Source: Burkholderiales bacterium (GTDB taxonomy: Bacteria > Pseudomonadota > Gammaproteobacteria > Burkholderiales > Burkholderiaceae_C). From it: a stretch of 52,264 bases of DNA. Each line of letters starts with the position of its first letter. Position 1 is the first letter of the stretch. Location: positions 1 to 52,264 of the forward strand of contig JAGWXI010000008.1 of the NCBI GenBank assembly GCA_018969975.1, given 5' to 3'. The position numbers and the translations under genes are program-made. Shown in pieces: positions 1 through 8,869 of the stretch. The notes under the pieces are model-generated. The model was not told the DNA's origin. It saw only the letters and a program-made list of their open reading frames with translations, and did not search any database.

Positions 1-1
1 G

Positions 2-1474
2 ATCAATTGGTCTCCGCAAGAAACGCGGGTGGCGGTTGTTGAGACTGGCGCGCTGCAAGAAATTCACGTAGAACGCACGTTGGAGCGGGGCCTAGTGGGC
101 AATGTCTACATTGGCAAAGTCGCACGTGTTTTGCCCGGCATGCAATCTGCCTTTATAGACATAGGCTTAGAAAGAGCAGCCTTCTTGCATGTCGCTGATT
201 TAATGAGCAGCGTGGCCGCGCGACATGCTGACTCTGACCAAGCGAATCCGTCTCCGATCTTGCCGATTGAAAAACAGGTGTTTGAAGGTCAGTCGTTGAT
301 GGTGCAAGTCATCAAAGACCCAATTGGCACCAAGGGGGCGCGTTTGTCCTCGCAAATCAGTATTGCAGGCCGGTTGTTGGTGTTTCTACCGCAAGACCAA
401 CATATTGGTGTCTCCCAAAAAATTCCTTTAGAACAACGTGAAAGCCTGCGTGCAAGACTCCAGAAGTTAGCCTTGGACAATTCCAACCAAGGCGATTCCG
501 GCGGTTTTATTTTGCGCACTAACGGCGAAGACGCCAGTGATGCCGAGTTAAGTGAAGACATACTGTATTTGCGCAAAATGTGGGCGCAAATCAAAGCATC
601 TTCTTTGCGCTTGCCACCACCTTCGTTGCTCAGGCAAGACCTCAATTTATTGCAACGCGTATTACGCGACTTGGTGAACGAAGAAACCCAGACGATTCGC
701 CTAGATTCGAGCGAGCAGTTTGCCTTGCTCCATGCTTTTGGTTCTGAATTTATGCCAGCATCAGTTAGCAAGCTGCAACTCTACAAAGGCGAAAGACCGA
801 TTTTTGATCTTTTCAATATCGATGAAGAGATAGCCAAGGCCTTAGGGCGTCGCGTCGATCTTAAATCTGGCGGCTATCTCATCGTCGACCAAACAGAAGC
901 GCTCACCACGGTAGATGTCAATACAGGCGGTTTTGTGGGCGCACGTAATTTTGATGACACGATTTTTAAGACCAATTTAGAAGCCGCCGGTGCCATTGCA
1001 AGGCAATTGCGTTTGCGTAATCTGGGTGGCATCGTGATCGCAGATTTTATCGATATGGTGCGAGAAGACCATCGCGAAGCGGTCTTAGATGAATTTCGTA
1101 AACAACTCTCAAGAGATCGTGTCAAAACACAAGTCAGTGGCTATTCTGCTTTGGGTTTGGTAGAAATGACCCGCAAACGTACCCGTGAATCACTGGCCCA
1201 TATGTTGTGCGAACCTTGTGCCGTCTGCGAAGGCAAGGGGATTGTAAAAACTGCGCGCACTGTCTGTTACGACATCTTGCGCGAAATTCTGCGCGAAGCT
1301 CGTCAATTTAACCCTAGGGAATTTAGAGTGGTAGCGGCTCCAGCAGTCATAGATATTTTTCTAGACGAAGAGAGTCAACATCTTGCTGGCTTGAGCGACT
1401 TCATAGGTAAACCCATCTCACTCAGAAGCGAAGGTGCGATGGCACAAGAACAATACGATATTGTGTTGCTGTAA
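2..1474 (+). CDS. rng: Ribonuclease G (5' end cut off by window edge)
   Basis: This endoribonuclease of the RNase E/G family trims the 5' end of 16S rRNA and takes part in mRNA turnover in the cytoplasm. The reading frame is already open at base 2 (INWSPQETRVAVVETG), which fits the family N-terminus just after its first few residues, so only about five residues are missing; an apparent GTG start at 29 is internal. The visible 490 codons match the roughly 490-residue family length. An S1-like RNA-binding part (GNVYIGKVARVLPGMQ) comes first. The catalytic part follows, with the metal-binding aspartates in TTVDVNTGG and IADFIDM, then the zinc-link-type cysteines in CEPCAVCEGKG. The next gene starts 2 bases after the stop, so RNase G probably heads or belongs to the glycan operon that follows. 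Confidence 0.95.
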   Translation: MNWSPQETRVAVVETGALQEIHVERTLERGLVGNVYIGKVARVLPGMQSAFIDIGLERAAFLHVADLMSSVAARHADSDQANPSPILPIEKQVFEGQSLMVQVIKDPIGTKGARLSSQISIAGRLLVFLPQDQHIGVSQKIPLEQRESLRARLQKLALDNSNQGDSGGFILRTNGEDASDAELSEDILYLRKMWAQIKASSLRLPPPSLLRQDLNLLQRVLRDLVNEETQTIRLDSSEQFALLHAFGSEFMPASVSKLQLYKGERPIFDLFNIDEEIAKALGRRVDLKSGGYLIVDQTEALTTVDVNTGGFVGARNFDDTIFKTNLEAAGAIARQLRLRNLGGIVIADFIDMVREDHREAVLDEFRKQLSRDRVKTQVSGYSALGLVEMTRKRTRESLAHMLCEPCAVCEGKGIVKTARTVCYDILREILREARQFNPREFRVVAAPAVIDIFLDEESQHLAGLSDFIGKPISLRSEGAMAQEQYDIVLL

Positions 1475-1476
1475 GC

Positions 1477-2205
1477 ATGCGCCCCATTCCCATACTTGTC
1501 TACCACCAAATTGCGCAAGCCCCAGCGCGTGGCGCACCCATGCGAAGTTTGTATGTCTCACCTTCCGCATTTGCGCTGCAGATGCACACCCTGTCTTTAC
1601 TAGGTTATCAAGGCCTAAGCATGACGGCTTTGATGCCTTACTTACGAGGTGAGAAAACCGGGAAAGTGGTTGGCATTACTTTTGATGATGGCTATCGCAA
1701 TAATTTAGAGAATGCTGCAGCGGTTTTGAAAAAATTTAATTTTTCCTCCACTTGTTATGTAGTTAGTGAGTTAATAGGAAAAACGAATTCGTGGGACCAC
1801 GCCCTAGGCATTGCACCTGCTCCCTTAATGGATATTGACCAGTTACAGCAATGGATAGCAAGTGGACAAGAGGTTGGTTCGCATACGCAACACCATGTAG
1901 ATCTAACAGTAACTGACCTTCAAGCCAGCCAGACTGAAATTCTCAATAGCCGCATATCTCTCTCGCAGCAGTTAAACACCAACATCCAGCAATTTTGTTA
2001 TCCCTACGGTCGTTACGCATCTGAGCATGTAGTCATCGTTAAATCTTCCGGATATGTGGCTGCAACAACAACTGCGCGTGGAAAGGTGCATGCTGACGAC
2101 AGTGCATTTGAATTAAGACGCATTCCCGTAGTGCGTTCAACTTCATTGCCTCAGTTTTTATTCAAAGTCTTGTCTTCCTATGAAGACCGATACCGCGTCG
2201 GATGA
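1477..2205 (+). CDS. Polysaccharide deacetylase (NodB/CE4 family)
   Basis: This 242-residue protein carries the NodB homology domain, which removes N-acetyl groups from amino sugars with a bound metal. Motif 1 is TFDDGY near residue 68, motif 2 is the metal-binding SHTQHH near residue 135, and motif 3 is the CYPYG segment near residue 170. No signal peptide or membrane segment is visible, which suggests a cytoplasmic-side substrate. It starts 2 bases after rng and overlaps the following GT4 gene by 4 bases (ATGA), so it is translationally coupled. The neighbours (GT4, GT9, and an MsbA-like flippase on the other strand) suggest it modifies a lipopolysaccharide-core or other surface-glycan intermediate. 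The actual substrate cannot be read from the sequence. Confidence 0.85.
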   Translation: MRPIPILVYHQIAQAPARGAPMRSLYVSPSAFALQMHTLSLLGYQGLSMTALMPYLRGEKTGKVVGITFDDGYRNNLENAAAVLKKFNFSSTCYVVSELIGKTNSWDHALGIAPAPLMDIDQLQQWIASGQEVGSHTQHHVDLTVTDLQASQTEILNSRISLSQQLNTNIQQFCYPYGRYASEHVVIVKSSGYVAATTTARGKVHADDSAFELRRIPVVRSTSLPQFLFKVLSSYEDRYRVG

Positions 2206-3371
2206 CAGCAGACAACTCTTCGCAAAAAAAACGCTTGCGTGTCGCTGTCTTGGCGCGTATTTTTTCTACTTCCGCTGGCGGAGCAGAGCGCTATTGCGCT
2301 AGTTTGGTAAAGCATCTCGCGTCTCAACATGAGATACATGTGTTTGCGCAAGACATTCGCACCCAATATTCGCAAGTGGTTTTTCATCAAGTCCCGCTTT
2401 TTTGTCGCCGTCCACGCTGGCTGAATCAAATTGCATTTGCCACTTACACATGGTGGCAAACGCGTAAAGGCTTTGATGTGGTCCATTCACACGAAAACAC
2501 CTGGCATGGCGATGTGCAAACTATCCACGTATTGCCATTTAGCTACTTATGGTTTGTAAACCGCCATGGATTTAATTTTTTATTTAAAACCCTACAGTTG
2601 ATAACGAGTCCACGCTTGTTGACCTACTGGGTATTAGAAAAATTGCGTATGCGGCATCAACCGGGTAGGTTTTTAGTCGCTGTGTCTGAGCCAGTGAAGG
2701 CGGTGTTGCACAAAGATTTAAAACACAATCTGGAGCATATTCGCGTGATTTCTCCTGGTATTGAAGAAACGCATGTGCATTCCAGTTCAGAAAAAATGCA
2801 GGCGCGCTTAGATTTAGGTTTGCCTATGCAGGGCAAATGCTTGCTTTGGGTTGGTAACAACGCCATCAAGAAAGGCTTACCTACTTTGCTAGAGGCATTA
2901 GCGCAACTGCCCCATGACATCTTCTTGGTCATAGTCGGCTCTGCCGCTCCTGAAAACAAATGGCGTTCACAAGTCGCAGCGCTGGGTCTGGAAGATCGCA
3001 TCTATTTCAAAGGTGTTTTGGACGATATGGCGCTTGCCTACACAGCGGCAGATCTTTTGGTGCATCCAACTCTTGAGGACACCTTTGGAATGGTGGTGTT
3101 GGAAGCTATGTCTCATGCTGTGCCCGCAATAGTCAGTTCCGAAAAGTATTGTGGAATTTCCGCAGAACTGACCCACCAAAAAAATGCATGGGTTTTGCAA
3201 GACCCATTAGATGCAAAGGCTCTAGAAACATCCATACAAATATCACTTGATTCCAATACGGTTGAGCCTATGAGCCAACACGCTTTTGCATGGGCTGGCA
3301 CCCAAGACTGGTATCAACTAGCCCTTGCGCAAGAGGCGCTTTATTACGAAGTTGTCAGTTTAAAAACATGA
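2202..3371 (+). CDS. Glycosyltransferase family 4
   Basis: This 389-residue GT-B fold glycosyltransferase probably transfers a sugar from a nucleotide-sugar donor to a surface-glycan acceptor at the inner face of the membrane. The N-terminal acceptor domain begins with LRVAVLARIFSTSAGGAER, including the glycine-rich loop typical of GT4. The donor domain has WVGNNAIKKGL, the usual phosphate-contacting region of WaaG-like enzymes, and ends with the E-x7-E motif EDTFGMVVLE. The start ATG overlaps the deacetylase stop by 4 bases, and the stop overlaps the GT9 start by 4 bases. The organisation resembles lipopolysaccharide core gene clusters, and a WaaG-like role is possible, but the sugar specificity is not determined here. 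Confidence 0.88.
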   Translation: MTADNSSQKKRLRVAVLARIFSTSAGGAERYCASLVKHLASQHEIHVFAQDIRTQYSQVVFHQVPLFCRRPRWLNQIAFATYTWWQTRKGFDVVHSHENTWHGDVQTIHVLPFSYLWFVNRHGFNFLFKTLQLITSPRLLTYWVLEKLRMRHQPGRFLVAVSEPVKAVLHKDLKHNLEHIRVISPGIEETHVHSSSEKMQARLDLGLPMQGKCLLWVGNNAIKKGLPTLLEALAQLPHDIFLVIVGSAAPENKWRSQVAALGLEDRIYFKGVLDDMALAYTAADLLVHPTLEDTFGMVVLEAMSHAVPAIVSSEKYCGISAELTHQKNAWVLQDPLDAKALETSIQISLDSNTVEPMSQHAFAWAGTQDWYQLALAQEALYYEVVSLKT

Positions 3372-4429
3372 CATACCAGCGCATTCTCATGGTCAAGTCC
3401 CACAGCATGGGGGTAGGGGATGTGTTGCGTAGCTCAGCGGCATGGCGTGTACTCAAAGATAAATGGCCCCAAGCAGAGTTGCATTTACTTTTTCTCAGCA
3501 AGCACGCGGGCTATCCGACTGAAGACTTTATCCGCCAACACCATTTGCTCGCAAGCGCTACATTTTTGACCATTCGAGAAGGCACACCTGCTGATTCTGT
3601 CGCGCAACGTGTGCCGCTGAGCACGACTAAAAGACAAGTGATTACTTTGAGTCAGCAATTACAACCCGATTTAGTGATCGACTTTGAAGCATCAGGAATT
3701 CGTTCCAGCTTAGTGACACGTTGGGCTGCCAATGCCGTGGGCGCCAGGACTGTTGGAATAGGGCAGTTTTTAGGGCGTGGGCTTTTTTACGATACCAGCG
3801 CACCAAGTATCAAAAATTATCTACGCGCTCAAAGCTTACAACTTCCTATGGACTACACCGAACGCGATTTTGTGGTTCTCGCTGCGCTTGGACTGCACAG
3901 AAACAATACACCGATTGAGTTACGCATTACAAATGACGGCATGGTTTACAAAGCGCAATTGATGCCAAGACTTAGCGCTGGTAAACCAGTAATTGGTTTG
4001 AATATCGGTTGCGGAACATCAGATGCTCTACCTAGGCGCCCACCTATCCCTCTAGTTGCACAGGCATTACATGTGATTGCTTCAAACCTACCTTGCACAA
4101 TTTTTCTCAGCGGGGCTAATTTTGAAAGAGCCATCAACCAACAATTTATGGATACTTTTCAAGCTATTCATGGCCATGCAACGCCTGTAATAGATTGCGC
4201 AGGACAGTCAAGTCTCTCAGGCTTAACGGGGTTGATAGACCTGTGTGACTTATTTATATCCTCAGATTCTGGTCCTTATCACATGGCAGTTGCCATGCAT
4301 AAACCTACCTTAGCTTGGTTCATGCGGGATGAACCCGCTGCTTACCACAAGGGTGCAAAGTGTAGCTACCTGATTCAACCGGATGCAAATTTAGTCGCGG
4401 ATACAGCAAGAAAATTATTAAACGCTTAA
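3368..4429 (+). CDS. Glycosyltransferase family 9 (ADP-heptose:LPS heptosyltransferase-like)
   Basis: This 353-residue protein belongs to the family of heptosyltransferases that build the inner core of lipopolysaccharide from ADP-heptose. The start is the ATG overlapping the GT4 stop by 4 bases; an in-frame start 78 bases upstream would lie inside GT4 and adds residues without family character. The N-terminus has the typical MTYQRILMVKSHSMGVGDV with the GDV loop. The C-terminal donor site contains IGLNIGCG and DLFISSDSGPYHMA, the GT9 hallmark. It ends 13 bases from the convergent msbA-like gene. The members WaaC, WaaF and WaaQ cannot be told apart with certainty from the sequence alone. Confidence 0.87.
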   Translation: MTYQRILMVKSHSMGVGDVLRSSAAWRVLKDKWPQAELHLLFLSKHAGYPTEDFIRQHHLLASATFLTIREGTPADSVAQRVPLSTTKRQVITLSQQLQPDLVIDFEASGIRSSLVTRWAANAVGARTVGIGQFLGRGLFYDTSAPSIKNYLRAQSLQLPMDYTERDFVVLAALGLHRNNTPIELRITNDGMVYKAQLMPRLSAGKPVIGLNIGCGTSDALPRRPPIPLVAQALHVIASNLPCTIFLSGANFERAINQQFMDTFQAIHGHATPVIDCAGQSSLSGLTGLIDLCDLFISSDSGPYHMAVAMHKPTLAWFMRDEPAAYHKGAKCSYLIQPDANLVADTARKLLNA

Positions 4430-4442
4430 CCAATAGAAAAGA

Positions 4443-6185
4443 TCAAGCCGCTTTATCCAAAGACCCTAATTTAAAGAGTGCTGCATAGGTACCACCTAAT
4501 TCAAGCAGTTCTCGGTGCCTTCCGGATTCAATAATCTTGCCATTTGCCATCACCACGATGCGGTCTGCATGTTCAATGGTGGACAAACGGTGCGCGATTA
4601 ACAAGGTGGTACGCCCTTTTTGAAGTCGCACCATCGCTTCTTGCACTGCGCGTTCTGATTCATTGTCAAGCGCTGAGGTGGCCTCATCCAAGATCAAAAT
4701 GGGTGCATCTTTGTAGAAGGCTCTGGCAATGGCCAATCGCTGTCGTTGCCCACCTGAGAGTTGTGAGGCGTTATGCCCAACCATAGTGTGAATTCCTTCG
4801 CCCATACCAGCAACATAGGAACCAAGGTTGGCGTCTTGCAAACACTGTTGCACACGGTTGAGATCCATCGGTAGGCCTAATGCAACATTATTTGCCAGTG
4901 TGTCATTTAACACCACGACTTGCTGACTCACCATCGCAAACTGTGACCGCAAAGTGGCAAGATTCCATTCTCGAAGGTTTACGCCATCCAAGAAAATATT
5001 GCCAGAGGAGTGGTCAATAAAACGGGGTAGCAAATTAACGAGAGTCGTTTTTCCAGCTCCAGAAGCACCAACCAAAGCAATCGACTCCCCAGGTTGTACC
5101 TCGAGGTCTATGTGTTGGAGCGCAGGTGGACTATCTGGATCAAACTCTACAACCACACTTTCAAACCGGATATGGCCTGATGCACGTTCCTTTAAAAAAC
5201 TTCCAGTTCCCTCAATCCGTGTGTTTTCAATCAAATCTAGACCGCGCTCAATAGCGGCTAATCCTCGGGTCAATGGACTAGCAACTTCAGACAAATGCTT
5301 GATTGGGGCAACTAACATCAACATTGCGGTAACAAATGCTACAAATTCACCCACAGTAGTGCCGTTTTGATCACTTTGGTAGAGAGCCACACTGATTACA
5401 GCTGACAAAGCTGCAGCAGCCATCAATTGCGTCAGTGGTGTGAGTGCCGAACCTGCTACGGTAGATTTCATAGCGATTCGATCCATCAACTTCCCCAAGT
5501 TGGCAAACCGTTCAAGTTGTGCTTTTTGGGCGCCGTACAAACGTACTTCTCTGAACGCCAAAGCGTTTTCTTCCACCACATAGGCCAAAGCGTCTGTTGC
5601 GGATTGATTGCTCTTAGTAAGCCCATATAAGCGTTTAGTGATGACCTTCATCAACCAAGCGATCGCAGGAAACAAGAATGCCACTATCAGGCTGAGCTTC
5701 CAATTGAGAAATAGCAAATAACCTATCAAGGCTAGAAGGGTTAATGTGTCTCTGCTTAGGCTCAAAAGAGCGTTGACCAACAAATTAGCTCCGACTTGCA
5801 CCTCGTAAACCAAGGTATTTCCTAGAGCGCTCGACGTTTGATTTCTAAATAGCGCGGGGTGTGCATCTAGCAAGCGTTGAAACATTTCTAAACGCAAACC
5901 TAAAAGACCGCGATTAGCTACCCTGGCTAATGCAACTTGGCCGATGAATGCGCAAAGACCTCGGACAGCAAACAGCCCCATCAAAGCTAAAGGTATTGCC
6001 CATAGCTCTAAATTGCCCTTTTGAAAGCCTTGATCCAACAGGGGTTTGAGTAAAGCAGGAACAAGCGGTTCGGTCAATGAAATAATGACCACGGACACAA
6101 CGCACACCAGCCAAGCCAAAGTTGGTTTGGAAAAGTAGTGCCTCGCACGATCAAGTCGTTTCCATAATGATGCGGTCTGGGGCAT
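4443..6185 (-). CDS. msbA: Lipid A export ABC transporter/flippase, MsbA type
   Basis: This ABC half-transporter (transmembrane domain plus ATPase) flips core-lipid A across the inner membrane as a homodimer. The 580 residues match MsbA length. I chose the start MPQTASLWKRLDR; the frame stays open 28 codons further upstream, but that part reads into the tolB promoter region. Several membrane helices occupy roughly residues 20-300. The ATPase domain shows Walker A GASGAGKTT, signature LSGGQRQR and Walker B ILILDEATSALD. It is transcribed away from tolB and towards the GT9 gene. A general lipid or drug exporter of the same subfamily is the alternative, but the neighbouring LPS-type glycosyltransferases favour MsbA. 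Confidence 0.88.
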   Translation of the reverse strand: MPQTASLWKRLDRARHYFSKPTLAWLVCVVSVVIISLTEPLVPALLKPLLDQGFQKGNLELWAIPLALMGLFAVRGLCAFIGQVALARVANRGLLGLRLEMFQRLLDAHPALFRNQTSSALGNTLVYEVQVGANLLVNALLSLSRDTLTLLALIGYLLFLNWKLSLIVAFLFPAIAWLMKVITKRLYGLTKSNQSATDALAYVVEENALAFREVRLYGAQKAQLERFANLGKLMDRIAMKSTVAGSALTPLTQLMAAAALSAVISVALYQSDQNGTTVGEFVAFVTAMLMLVAPIKHLSEVASPLTRGLAAIERGLDLIENTRIEGTGSFLKERASGHIRFESVVVEFDPDSPPALQHIDLEVQPGESIALVGASGAGKTTLVNLLPRFIDHSSGNIFLDGVNLREWNLATLRSQFAMVSQQVVVLNDTLANNVALGLPMDLNRVQQCLQDANLGSYVAGMGEGIHTMVGHNASQLSGGQRQRLAIARAFYKDAPILILDEATSALDNESERAVQEAMVRLQKGRTTLLIAHRLSTIEHADRIVVMANGKIIESGRHRELLELGGTYAALFKLGSLDKAA

Positions 6186-6267
6186 TGGGGTGCGGGTAAT
6201 CACGAATACGTAGATTATGAATCCTTCGTCCCTTAAAATAACCCTCTTGTCAGTAATTAGAAACACC
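6186..6267. promoter_or_regulatory. Divergent promoter region between msbA and tolB
   Basis: These 82 bases separate the start codons of the divergently transcribed msbA-like gene and tolB, so promoters for both must lie here or overlap the two gene starts. AT-rich patches such as TAGATTATGAAT and TTAAAATAA could supply -10 elements, but I see no convincing -35/-10 pair and no strong Shine-Dalgarno sequence on either side. No inverted repeat stands out. Confidence 0.4.
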
Positions 6268-7557
6268 ATGCTATCTAAGCGCTATTTTTTTCAACTTCTA
6301 GGCGGACTTTTTCTCTTGCTTACGACGCAGGCTGTGCATGCCCAATTTAGAGTTGAAGTCTCGGGGGTTGGACTGACGCAAGTTCCTATTGCAATCGGCG
6401 CCTTGCGCGGAGAGGAGGGCGCACCTCAAAAAATTAGCGCTATTGTCCAAGCTGATCTTGAAAGAAGCGGTCAATTCAAAGCGATTGCTACTGGCAAAGT
6501 TTTAGATGAAACAGAACGTCCTGATGTCAGTGACCTGCGTCAAAAAGGTGCTGATGCACTGCTAACGGGCAGTATCAGTCGCTTAGCTGACGGACGTTTT
6601 GACGTAAGAATTCGATTGTGGGATGTTGTTCGTAACCAAGATTTGGGTGCAATGAGCTATAGCGTAGTTGCGGCAGATCTGCGTTTGGCTTCTCACCAAA
6701 TTTCGGATCTCGTTTATTTGAAACTGACGGGCGAACGAGGTGTTTTTTCTACGCGTATTGCGTATGTCACCAAATCATCCTCGGCTCGCTATAACCTATG
6801 GGTTGCCGATTCAGACGGTGAAAACGCTCAATCTGCGCTGGCTAGTCCAGAACCTATTATTTCCCCGAGTTGGGCACCCAACGGTACGCAGTTGGCCTAT
6901 GTATCGTTTGAGTCTCGCAAACCTGTGGTTTATGTGCATGACGTTGCAACCGGTAAACGTCGTGTTCTTGCAAATTTCAAAGGCTCCAATAGCGCACCCT
7001 CTTGGTCACCAGACGGACGAACTATCGCTGTAACTCTTAGCCGTGATGGAGGATCACAAATTTTCTTATTGGATGCCCAAGGTGGTGAACCTCGTCGACT
7101 CACGCAATCCATTGCTATTGATACTGAAACCGTTTTTTCTCCAGATGGTTCAGCGATTTATTTTGTCAGTGATCGTGGTGGTTCCCCTCAAATTTACCGA
7201 ACACCCTCTATGGGAGGCCCTGTCAACCGTGTTACCTCCGCAGGAAACTACAACATCTCTCCAGCATTAAGTCCTGATGGACGCTGGATGGCTTACATTT
7301 CACGCGTTGGAAATGCCTACAAACTTCATTTAATGGACTTGGCGAGTGGGAATATAAGTGCCATTACTTCCACATCTGCAGATGAGCGTCCTAGCTTCGC
7401 GCCCAATAGTAAATTAATTGTTTTTGCAACAAAACAAGATGGTAGAGAAGCACTGATGACAACCACCTTGGACGGGCTTATCAAAGCGAGACTCGCAGGA
7501 CAAGGTGGAGACATACGTGAGCCTAACTGGGGGCCTTTTTCTAAATCGCAACCCTGA
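6268..7557 (+). CDS. tolB: Tol-Pal system protein TolB
   Basis: TolB is the periplasmic beta-propeller that binds Pal and links it to the TolQRA motor during outer-membrane constriction at division. The start at 6268 gives a clean signal peptide (MLSKRYFFQ, a hydrophobic stretch LLGGLFLLL, cleavage after VHA); an open extension upstream adds no signal-like character. The 429-residue product matches the family. The N-terminal domain spans mature residues to about 150. The C-terminal half has five to six propeller blades with repeated PSWAPNGTQLAY, PSWSPDGRTIAV, SPALSPDGRWMAY and similar motifs. pal follows after 29 bases. The tolQ, tolR and tolA genes that usually precede tolB are absent here. 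Confidence 0.96.
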   Translation: MLSKRYFFQLLGGLFLLLTTQAVHAQFRVEVSGVGLTQVPIAIGALRGEEGAPQKISAIVQADLERSGQFKAIATGKVLDETERPDVSDLRQKGADALLTGSISRLADGRFDVRIRLWDVVRNQDLGAMSYSVVAADLRLASHQISDLVYLKLTGERGVFSTRIAYVTKSSSARYNLWVADSDGENAQSALASPEPIISPSWAPNGTQLAYVSFESRKPVVYVHDVATGKRRVLANFKGSNSAPSWSPDGRTIAVTLSRDGGSQIFLLDAQGGEPRRLTQSIAIDTETVFSPDGSAIYFVSDRGGSPQIYRTPSMGGPVNRVTSAGNYNISPALSPDGRWMAYISRVGNAYKLHLMDLASGNISAITSTSADERPSFAPNSKLIVFATKQDGREALMTTTLDGLIKARLAGQGGDIREPNWGPFSKSQP

Positions 7558-7586
7558 TTGATTTCTTCTTTTTAGCTATTGACCAC

Positions 7587-8111
7587 ATGAAAAAAATACT
7601 TTTGGTTCTTCTATTTGGCAGCCTTTTGACTGCTTGTTCATCCAACGTCAAACTCACCGACGTTCCCATCGAGGACCGTTCTGGTTCCAATCCAGGCAAC
7701 AGTGCCAATGCAGCATCTAGCGTATCTTCCCTAGATGCTCGGGGTATCGGTGGTTTGAATAATGCCAAAACTGGCCCTGTTGGCGTATCCAACATTATTT
7801 ACTTCGACTACGACAGTTTTAGTGTGAAGGCTGAATTTCAAAGTGTTTTGGAAGCCCATGCTCGGTTCATAAAAGCTGACACCACCCGTCGTGCCAATAT
7901 CGAAGGCCATACCGATGAGCGTGGTGGCAGTGAATACAACTTGGCTTTGGGTCAAAAGCGCTCAGATGCAGTTAGACGTGCATTGGCCGGACTAGGTGTA
8001 TCTGAGATGCAGATAGAGGCAGTTAGTTACGGCAAAGAGAAACCCGCTGCAAATGGTGCAGACGAGTCAGCCTTTGCAAAAAATCGCCGCGCTGAGATAA
8101 CTTACCGATGA
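7587..8111 (+). CDS. pal: Peptidoglycan-associated lipoprotein Pal
   Basis: Pal is an outer-membrane lipoprotein that grips peptidoglycan through an OmpA-like domain and binds TolB. The 174-residue precursor has a lipoprotein signal with lipobox LTAC, so the lipidated cysteine is residue 17. A low-complexity Ser/Asn/Ala linker follows, then the OmpA-family domain from about residue 65, with IYFDYDSFSV and the peptidoglycan-binding core IEGHTDERGGSEYN followed by LGQKRSDAV. The stop overlaps the cpoB start by 4 bases, so the two genes are coupled. All key elements of the family are present. Confidence 0.97.
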   Translation: MKKILLVLLFGSLLTACSSNVKLTDVPIEDRSGSNPGNSANAASSVSSLDARGIGGLNNAKTGPVGVSNIIYFDYDSFSVKAEFQSVLEAHARFIKADTTRRANIEGHTDERGGSEYNLALGQKRSDAVRRALAGLGVSEMQIEAVSYGKEKPAANGADESAFAKNRRAEITYR

Positions 8112-8869
8112 AAAAATTAACCATTGTTTTGACGCTGTCGTTGATAGGCACCGCCCATGCTGGTCTTTTTGAAGATGACGAAGCACGTCGTGCAATCTTA
8201 GACGTTCGAAAAAAAGTGGATCTGCAAGCTGAAGCTATAAAAAAATATTCAGATGACATAAAGCAGTCTCAAAGTAATTTAATTGAACAACAAAATTTAT
8301 TTGACAGCTTACGCAACGAAATGCAAAAACTGCGGGGCGAAAAGGAAGAACTTAGCCTAGAGACGCGGAAGCAACATACCAATTTGCAGAATTTATTGCA
8401 AAGTATTGACGATCGATTGAAAAGTGTTGACGAGCGTTTAAAAAAATTAGAGCCAACTAAGGTCAAACTAGATAGTATTGAATTCTTAGCTGAACCTTCG
8501 GAAATTCGCCTCTATGAAGCGGCTCTTGCGGCATTTCGTAAAGGTGAATTCAACTCTGCCAGTGAAGGATTTATTGATTTCATAAAACGTTACCCAACGA
8601 GTGGCTACGGCACTTTGAGTCTATTTTGGCTAGGCAACTCCCAGTATGCCAACCGTGAATATAAAGAAGCCATCAAAAATTTTAATTTTCTTTTGGCTAA
8701 AGACCCAGAACATGTTCGTGCTTCGGATGCCATGCTTTCAATTGCTAATTGCCAGTTGGAGATGAAAGATACAAAGTCTGCACGCAAAACTTTGGATGAT
8801 TTAATGAAAAAATACCCGCAAACAGAATCTGCCTCTGCGGCTAAAGAACGATTAGCAAAATTAAAATGA
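8108..8869 (+). CDS. cpoB: Cell division coordinator CpoB (YbgF)
   Basis: CpoB is a periplasmic protein that couples peptidoglycan synthesis by PBP1B with Tol-Pal driven outer-membrane constriction. The 253-residue product has a short signal peptide with probable cleavage after THA. A lysine- and glutamine-rich coiled coil covers roughly residues 30-110; in the E. coli protein this region mediates trimerisation. A C-terminal TPR domain starts near residue 135 (YEAALAAFRKGEFNSA) and contains the FWLGNSQYANREYKEA repeat. It overlaps pal upstream and the YeeE/YedE-like gene downstream by 4 bases each, so all are probably on one transcript. The coding sequence is clearly AT-rich in the coiled-coil part. 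Confidence 0.94.
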   Translation: MKKLTIVLTLSLIGTAHAGLFEDDEARRAILDVRKKVDLQAEAIKKYSDDIKQSQSNLIEQQNLFDSLRNEMQKLRGEKEELSLETRKQHTNLQNLLQSIDDRLKSVDERLKKLEPTKVKLDSIEFLAEPSEIRLYEAALAAFRKGEFNSASEGFIDFIKRYPTSGYGTLSLFWLGNSQYANREYKEAIKNFNFLLAKDPEHVRASDAMLSIANCQLEMKDTKSARKTLDDLMKKYPQTESASAAKERLAKLK

